Shown here piece after piece: positions 62,380 to 64,000 of a DNA stretch of 64,000 bases. The notes under the pieces were generated by a model, which saw nothing but the letters and a program-made list of their open reading frames with translations, was not told where the DNA came from and did no database searches. Numbering within the stretch: the stretch's first letter is position 1; every line of letters begins with the position of its first letter. This DNA is from Acidobacteriaceae bacterium (lineage in GTDB: Bacteria > Acidobacteriota > Terriglobia > Terriglobales > Acidobacteriaceae). Both the position numbers and the translations under genes were made by a program. The DNA lies in contig PKVW01000023.1 of NCBI GenBank assembly GCA_003131585.1, forward strand, positions 150,123-214,122, given 5' to 3'.

Positions 62380-64000
62380 ATGATTCCCAAGAGCATGCGT
62401 CCGCTGCTGCCCTACCTCAAGCGCTATCGTTGGGGCTTCGTGGCGGGCGTTGTCTGCATTTTCCTGAGCAATGGCGCCTGGGTTCTTCTGCCGCAGGTGA
62501 TCCGCCACGCGGTGGATGACCTCAATACCGGAGTCACTTCCGCGAAGTTGCTGCATTTTTCCTGGCAAATGCTGGAAGTGGCCGCGGTGCGCGGGATCTT
62601 CCTTTTCCTGACGCGCTGGATTGTGATCGGCATCTCGCGCGATATTGAGTTCGATCTGCGCAACGACCTTTTTGCCCACCTGGAGACGCTTTCCTATTCC
62701 TACTACCAGCGCATGCGCACCGGCGACATCATGGCCAGGGTGACGAATGACTTGAACGCGGTGCGCATGCTGCTGGGCCCAGCGATCATGTACTCGGCGA
62801 ATACGCTGGTGTTCACTGCCGCGGCGCTGGCGTTCATGGTGCGCATCAGCCCCAAGCTGACTTTCTACGCGTTCCTGCCGTTGCCCGTGGTAAGCGTTGT
62901 CATTCAATACTTCGGGCGGCGCATTCATGAGCGCTTCGAGAGAATTCAGGCGATGTTCTCCGACATTTCGGCGCGGGCGCAGGAAAATTTTTCCGGAGCC
63001 CGCGTGATCCGCGCCTACGTGCAGGAAGAAGCGGAGATCGCGTCCTTCGAAACCGCAAACCAGGAATACATTGCGCGCAGCATGAAACTGGTCCGGCTCA
63101 TGGGCATGCTCTGGCCCACGCTAGAACTCATGCTCGGACTGGCGGTGGTGCTGGTGTTGTGGATCGGCGGCGGGGAAGTGTTGGCGGGCCGCATGGAGAT
63201 TGGCGGTTTCGCGGCCTTCAACATCTACATGCTGCAGCTGACCTTTCCCGTAATCGCGCTGGGCTGGGTCGTCAACATTTTCCAGCGGGGCACGGCATCG
63301 CTGGTGCGTCTGAACGAGATTTTGCAAGAGCAACCCGACATCAAAGATGGGGTTGAGGCCGGCGACCTGCAAGTGGCCGGCGAAGTCGAATTCCGCGGGC
63401 TGAATTTTGCATATGACGGCAAGCCTGTGCTGCACAACCTGAACCTGCGGATCCCCGCCGGCAGCAGCATGGCGATCGTGGGTCCGACGGGCTCGGGGAA
63501 AACGACGCTGGTCAATCTGATTCCGCGCATTTACGACGCGGAACCGGGAATGGTTCTGGTGGATGGCCGGCCGATCCGGGAGTTTTCCCTGGCGTCGCTG
63601 CGCAAGAGCGTTGGGTTTGTGCCGCAGGAAACGTTTCTGTTCAGCGACCGCATCCGGGACAACATTGCCCTGGGCGTGGAATCGGCTACGGAGCGGGAGA
63701 TTCACGACGCGGCCGAAGCCGCTAACATCGCCTCCGATATCGAGAGCTTTCCCGAGCAGTATCAAACCATGGTGGGCGAGCGCGGGATCACATTGTCTGG
63801 AGGGCAGAAGCAGCGCACCGCCATTGCGCGGGCTTTGATTCGCAACCCGCGCATCCTTATCCTCGATGACGCGCTTTCCAGCGTCGACACCCATACCGAA
63901 GACAAAATCCTCAATCACCTGCGCGAAGTGATGCGCGGCCGCACTACCATCTTCATCTCCCACCGCGTTTCCACGGTGCGCAACGCCGACCGCATCGCCG
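62380..64000 (+). CDS. ABC exporter (fused permease and ATPase), 5' part
   Basis: The gene runs off the end; 540 codons are visible. Residues 1-310 are the six-helix exporter membrane domain (MRPLLPYLKRYRWGFVAGVVCIFLSN, GIFLFLTRWIVIGISRDIEFDLRNDLF, TGDIMARVTNDLNAVR) and the rest is the ATPase: Walker A GPTGSGKTT, Q-loop GFVPQETFLFSDRIRDNI, signature LSGGQKQR, Walker B ILILDDALSSVDT and the switch HR. It looks like an MsbA/lipid- or drug-export half transporter; the cargo is not predictable. Confidence 0.93.
   Translation, partial: MIPKSMRPLLPYLKRYRWGFVAGVVCIFLSNGAWVLLPQVIRHAVDDLNTGVTSAKLLHFSWQMLEVAAVRGIFLFLTRWIVIGISRDIEFDLRNDLFAHLETLSYSYYQRMRTGDIMARVTNDLNAVRMLLGPAIMYSANTLVFTAAALAFMVRISPKLTFYAFLPLPVVSVVIQYFGRRIHERFERIQAMFSDISARAQENFSGARVIRAYVQEEAEIASFETANQEYIARSMKLVRLMGMLWPTLELMLGLAVVLVLWIGGGEVLAGRMEIGGFAAFNIYMLQLTFPVIALGWVVNIFQRGTASLVRLNEILQEQPDIKDGVEAGDLQVAGEVEFRGLNFAYDGKPVLHNLNLRIPAGSSMAIVGPTGSGKTTLVNLIPRIYDAEPGMVLVDGRPIREFSLASLRKSVGFVPQETFLFSDRIRDNIALGVESATEREIHDAAEAANIASDIESFPEQYQTMVGERGITLSGGQKQRTAIARALIRNPRILILDDALSSVDTHTEDKILNHLREVMRGRTTIFISHRVSTVRNADRIA

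Overview
The window reads as one continuous chromosomal stretch of a free-living, moderately GC-rich bacterium, most likely an Acidobacteriota (Terriglobia / Koribacter-like) genome. That is an inference from gene content: bacillithiol genes (bshA, bshB1), a VPS10/BNR-type secreted propeller protein, a Ser/Thr kinase with a propeller-like C-terminus, lipoprotein propellers annotated only as repeats, an LptF-LptG fusion, and many short hairpin repeats with CTGAAG or CTAAAG loops between genes. There is no prophage, plasmid, CRISPR array or complete insertion sequence.

Layout. 1-5.3 kb: end of an RNase II/R-type exonuclease, a FecR-like exported protein, small secreted and membrane proteins, a DHH phosphoesterase, two zinc-ribbon DUF4870-like membrane proteins and a Fur regulator with a near-ideal Fur box. 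5.4-14.2 kb: penicillin-acylase-type Ntn hydrolase, a lipoprotein propeller, a fused homocysteine methyltransferase/MTHFR, xseB, an atypical receiver protein, ispA and bshB1. 14.2-22.6 kb: O-methyltransferase, a MITE-like element, UPF0173 hydrolase, hpt, GAF-GAF-PP2C phosphatase overlapping lysA, nadK, tlyA, yebC. 22.9-34.9 kb: receptor-like kinase, a pair of overlapping 2OG-Fe(II) oxygenases (one carrying eight APQPPS repeats), purQ, a VPS10-like protein next to an IS21-like end remnant, PPK2, an NTF2-type immunity-like protein. 34.9-41.3 kb: MBL-rhodanese fusion, tRNA-Asp, tRNA-Val, HpnK-like deacetylase, PilZ protein, bshA, LytS-type kinase. 41.4-48.4 kb: a minus-strand block with D-2-hydroxyacid dehydrogenase, gpmI, hicA/hicB, phd/PIN and eno, interrupted by plus-strand zincin and DinB genes. 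48.7-58.8 kb: secreted proteins, GH57 and GlgB glycan enzymes, LptFG, a lipoprotein propeller. 59-64 kb: a Cpx-like histidine kinase/regulator, a divergent CpxP/Spy-like gene, and the start of an ABC exporter.

How it works together. Several pathways have parts here: bacillithiol (BshA makes GlcNAc-malate, BshB1 deacetylates it), the two consecutive lower-glycolysis steps GpmI and Eno (each next to a toxin-antitoxin pair), glucan metabolism (GH57, GlgB), envelope stress (Cpx-like system with three matching operator-like boxes), LPS export (LptFG) and iron control (Fur). Many plus-strand genes have a TAGAAT/TATAAT-like hexamer 6-18 bases before the start codon and no Shine-Dalgarno, suggesting very short leaders.

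The strongest candidates for something undescribed are the two-gene 2OG-Fe(II) oxygenase module with built-in proline repeats (25462-27656), the toxin-antitoxin pairs placed beside gpmI and eno, and the repeat families that have been absorbed into coding sequence (bshB1, histidine kinase C-terminus).
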